DNA of 64,000 nucleotides. Source: Chryseobacterium pennae. GTDB lineage: Bacteria > Bacteroidota > Bacteroidia > Flavobacteriales > Weeksellaceae. This document shows, one piece after another, positions 63,101-64,000 of the stretch (its first letter is position 1; every line of letters begins with the position of its first letter). Position numbers and translations under genes: made by a program. The notes beneath the pieces were generated by a model that had not been told where the DNA came from, did no database searches, and saw only the letters and a program-made list of their open reading frames with translations. Where the stretch lies: the NCBI RefSeq assembly GCF_003385515.1, contig NZ_QNVT01000016.1, positions 62,001 through 126,000 on the forward strand, given 5' to 3'.

Positions 63101-64000
63101 AAAATTCTTTTCTTCAGGGAATTCAAATTCAGTTTTATTAAAATTTAAAATTTTCTCTCTTTCCTCGTCTAAAACAATATCGATCATTTCAATTCGAAGA
63201 TTATCATTCTCAATACATTTTTTTAATAGTATATTTAAATGATTTAAAAATCTTTGTACATAAGATTCATCGACTAATGATGTATCATACTCTATTTCTA
63301 AATATAAATTCTCATCATTCCCAAAAAATCTAAACACTAAATTATATAATGGAGCAACTCCTTCATTATCAATGACAGGATATTGATTAACTTTTATATC
63401 CTTAATTTTATATTGATTAACATCTGAATAATTTTGAAAAGATGCCATAATATTAAGATGAGGAAGGATTTTATTATTGGAATACGATGCCCAGTCCTCT
63501 AATAAGCATAGATTATTGCTTATCCCTTCTAAAAACTCCAATTTAATTTGATTAACCAAATTTCCAAATGATATATTCTCCTCAAATTCACTTTTTATCA
63601 AAATAGTATTCATAAAAAAGCCAAGAGTATCTTCAAAACTATGATTATCTCTGTTGGCTATTGGAACTACAGTCACAATAGTATTTTGTTTGGAATATTT
63701 ATATAATATGCCATGCAGCCCAGCCAATAAAATATTAAATATGGTAGTATTATATTTATTCTTTATTCTCTTTATATTCTCCAGTTGCTCTCCAGAATAA
63801 TTATATATATAACGTTTAGAACCTTTATATACCTGTTTCTCCTTTCTTATATGTGGTATATTTACTGTTACATCTACATCTGAAAATTTCTTGATTAATA
63901 ATTCTCGTTGTTGCCTGATAATATTTTGTTGGTTTTCTTCATTTCTCCATATCATATAATCCTTAAAAGAAGGAGTATTATACAAAGGGGGTATATCTAC
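60176..64000 (-). CDS. NRPS, (C)-A-T-C, valine-like adenylation domain, N-terminus beyond the window
   Basis: The frame is open to the window edge; the internal TTG at 63985 is not a true start. From the edge: the second half of a condensation domain (LYNTPSFKDYMIW matches the region after the HHxxxDG motif), adenylation domain about 280-770 with IMFTSGSTGAPKG (about 433) and NGYGPTENTTFST, carrier domain with DNFFDIGGNSLLL (Ser about 818), and a terminal condensation domain with HHLVSDA (about 990; the final Gly is Ala). The reading of the pocket gives D-T-M-W-I-G-G-T-F-K, close to the valine code DAFWIGGTFK, so a branched aliphatic residue is likely. It is the most upstream visible gene of the operon; 5 bp separate it from the cytidylyltransferase gene. 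Confidence 0.92.
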   Translation of the reverse strand, partial: VDIPPLYNTPSFKDYMIWRNEENQQNIIRQQRELLIKKFSDVDVTVNIPHIRKEKQVYKGSKRYIYNYSGEQLENIKRIKNKYNTTIFNILLAGLHGILYKYSKQNTIVTVVPIANRDNHSFEDTLGFFMNTILIKSEFEENISFGNLVNQIKLEFLEGISNNLCLLEDWASYSNNKILPHLNIMASFQNYSDVNQYKIKDIKVNQYPVIDNEGVAPLYNLVFRFFGNDENLYLEIEYDTSLVDESYVQRFLNHLNILLKKCIENDNLRIEMIDIVLDEEREKILNFNKTEFEFPEEKNFIELFENTAFNMAKEIAVEYNENILSYEELNDLSNIFARYLLSKLTIKYEDRICVKINKSHHLIYILLGILKTGACYVPIDPTYPEERKEYLEKLSDAIFYIDDNTLEEFLSQRNIYSKKNIEVAIPSTSLFHIMFTSGSTGAPKGVMLTHRNIVNFVTTNNYFPLNRDTILLSTVASSFDTTNMEFWGVLVNGGKLIIADRDDLFDYNILEKLIISKNVNSLWLTASWFSQIAEQRIGIFEHLKQFISGGDILSLKHINMVREKFPNLLIINGYGPTENTTFSTTYKVQGNEFITLPIGKPLANTQVHILSESLLYDPIGVIGTIYLSGENIAKGYFNNEKLTSERFIDNPHLENGILYNTGDLGRWLPDGNIEFFGRNDFQVKIRGYRVELDEIENKILQFSEDIKQTVVISEFGKSLIAYLTIKDIINTQYLKEYLLEKLPRYMVPDLFIILEEIPLTPNGKIDRKFLSSIEKSELINLKKLRPETINEKGICEIWETVLGLQNINIDDNFFDIGGNSLLLMELITKLNEKFKKTIRINELYKFATIKEQALLVDNDKQQVQPISNEEVLGITLNQKRWLVTNLMDINSLSNKNIVNTFDLYGDTDIKKVTDFFKKLVEKHDILRTRYYFEDNLYKSETLPVSEVEIKLELHEEDSETIINELKDHFYNLNQPPLFKVAISRSKLYLSMHHLVSDAWSFKVLIEEWQEYLKNGNISTENIISYKDFLKNDEQYFRTKYYVQDRDFWLNEFKLFEETKFPEIPNNSNEEGKIIFYFQDKDFKNLNEISEITGKSINLVLTTVYYKTLSQVLNNNDITIGIPIAGRDDFNRMCIGFFVKMLMIRVDTSGNWLDTLKTVENKINLCNYHSNYPYDSLIKDLDLPIYQNRFPLSSVFFNLVDINLSLEKIVSTEFLYKKIENSFSRYDLNSYVYVYSNCVEVQSQINISKINESLAKTIFDIIKININDMYNYFKV

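Noticed and set aside
63983..63985. TTG as start of the upstream NRPS
   Set aside because: The frame stays open to the window edge and begins in the middle of a condensation domain, so the gene is truncated by the window.

Overview
The window looks like a low-GC flavobacterium close to Chryseobacterium or Elizabethkingia (Weeksellaceae, Bacteroidota). The grounds are Bacteroidetes-type tra genes (DUF4133/DUF4134, TraG), RteC proteins, a SusC/SusD pair, a type IX secretion sorting domain, an AraC regulator with TPRs, DUF6520 and MauE-like proteins, and one promoter of the TTTG / TAnnTTTG form. No rRNA or tRNA gene was found.

1-22 kb is part of an integrative conjugative element (ICE), almost all on the minus strand. 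From right to left in transcription order it holds DNA-binding and replication-type accessory genes (19.7-21.6 kb), an SSB and a reduced PRTRC cassette (12.3-17.4 kb), mobA/relaxase with a probable oriT (8.3-9.06 kb), a ParA ATPase, and the tra genes (1-6 kb). TraG carries an inserted DnaJ J-domain. Between mobA and the next gene lies an unusual array: 217-218 bp tandem units, each built from short ATTTTAC-like boxes spaced almost exactly 32 bp apart. No integrase is visible, so at least one ICE end lies outside the window. A decayed rteC tail at 21.7-21.9 kb may mark a boundary or an older element.

22-38 kb is mostly chromosomal or accessory: a secreted endonuclease I, a TetR regulator, an intact RteC protein, an AraC-TPR regulator diverging from a small lipoprotein/MauE-like/DUF6520 group, and a SusC-SusD-S9 peptidase operon. 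The SusC gene has a long structured leader with a likely small RNA or attenuator. The SusCD block is visibly GC-richer than its surroundings. 38.6-41 kb is a decayed AT-rich stretch with an Xre-like regulator, a MITE-like inverted repeat and a frameshifted TonB receptor remnant.

43-64 kb is the most remarkable part: one collinear minus-strand cluster that runs off the right edge. It encodes a PEP mutase family protein next to a stand-alone NMNAT/cytidylyltransferase-fold protein (together like a split Fom1), two dehydrogenases, a ferritin-like diiron protein, a 2OG-Fe(II) oxygenase, a CofE-like ligase with an N-terminal lipoyl-like domain, two C-A-T-C NRPS proteins, a type II thioesterase, a PvdE/SyrD-type exporter, a TonB receptor, an adenylyltransferase-like possible resistance protein and a 4'-phosphopantetheinyl transferase. 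The simplest reading is biosynthesis, export and self-protection for a phosphonate-containing peptide, which is unusual for Bacteroidota. The PEP mutase motif has Asn in place of the usual Lys, and no phosphonopyruvate decarboxylase is visible, so the exact C-P chemistry is open.
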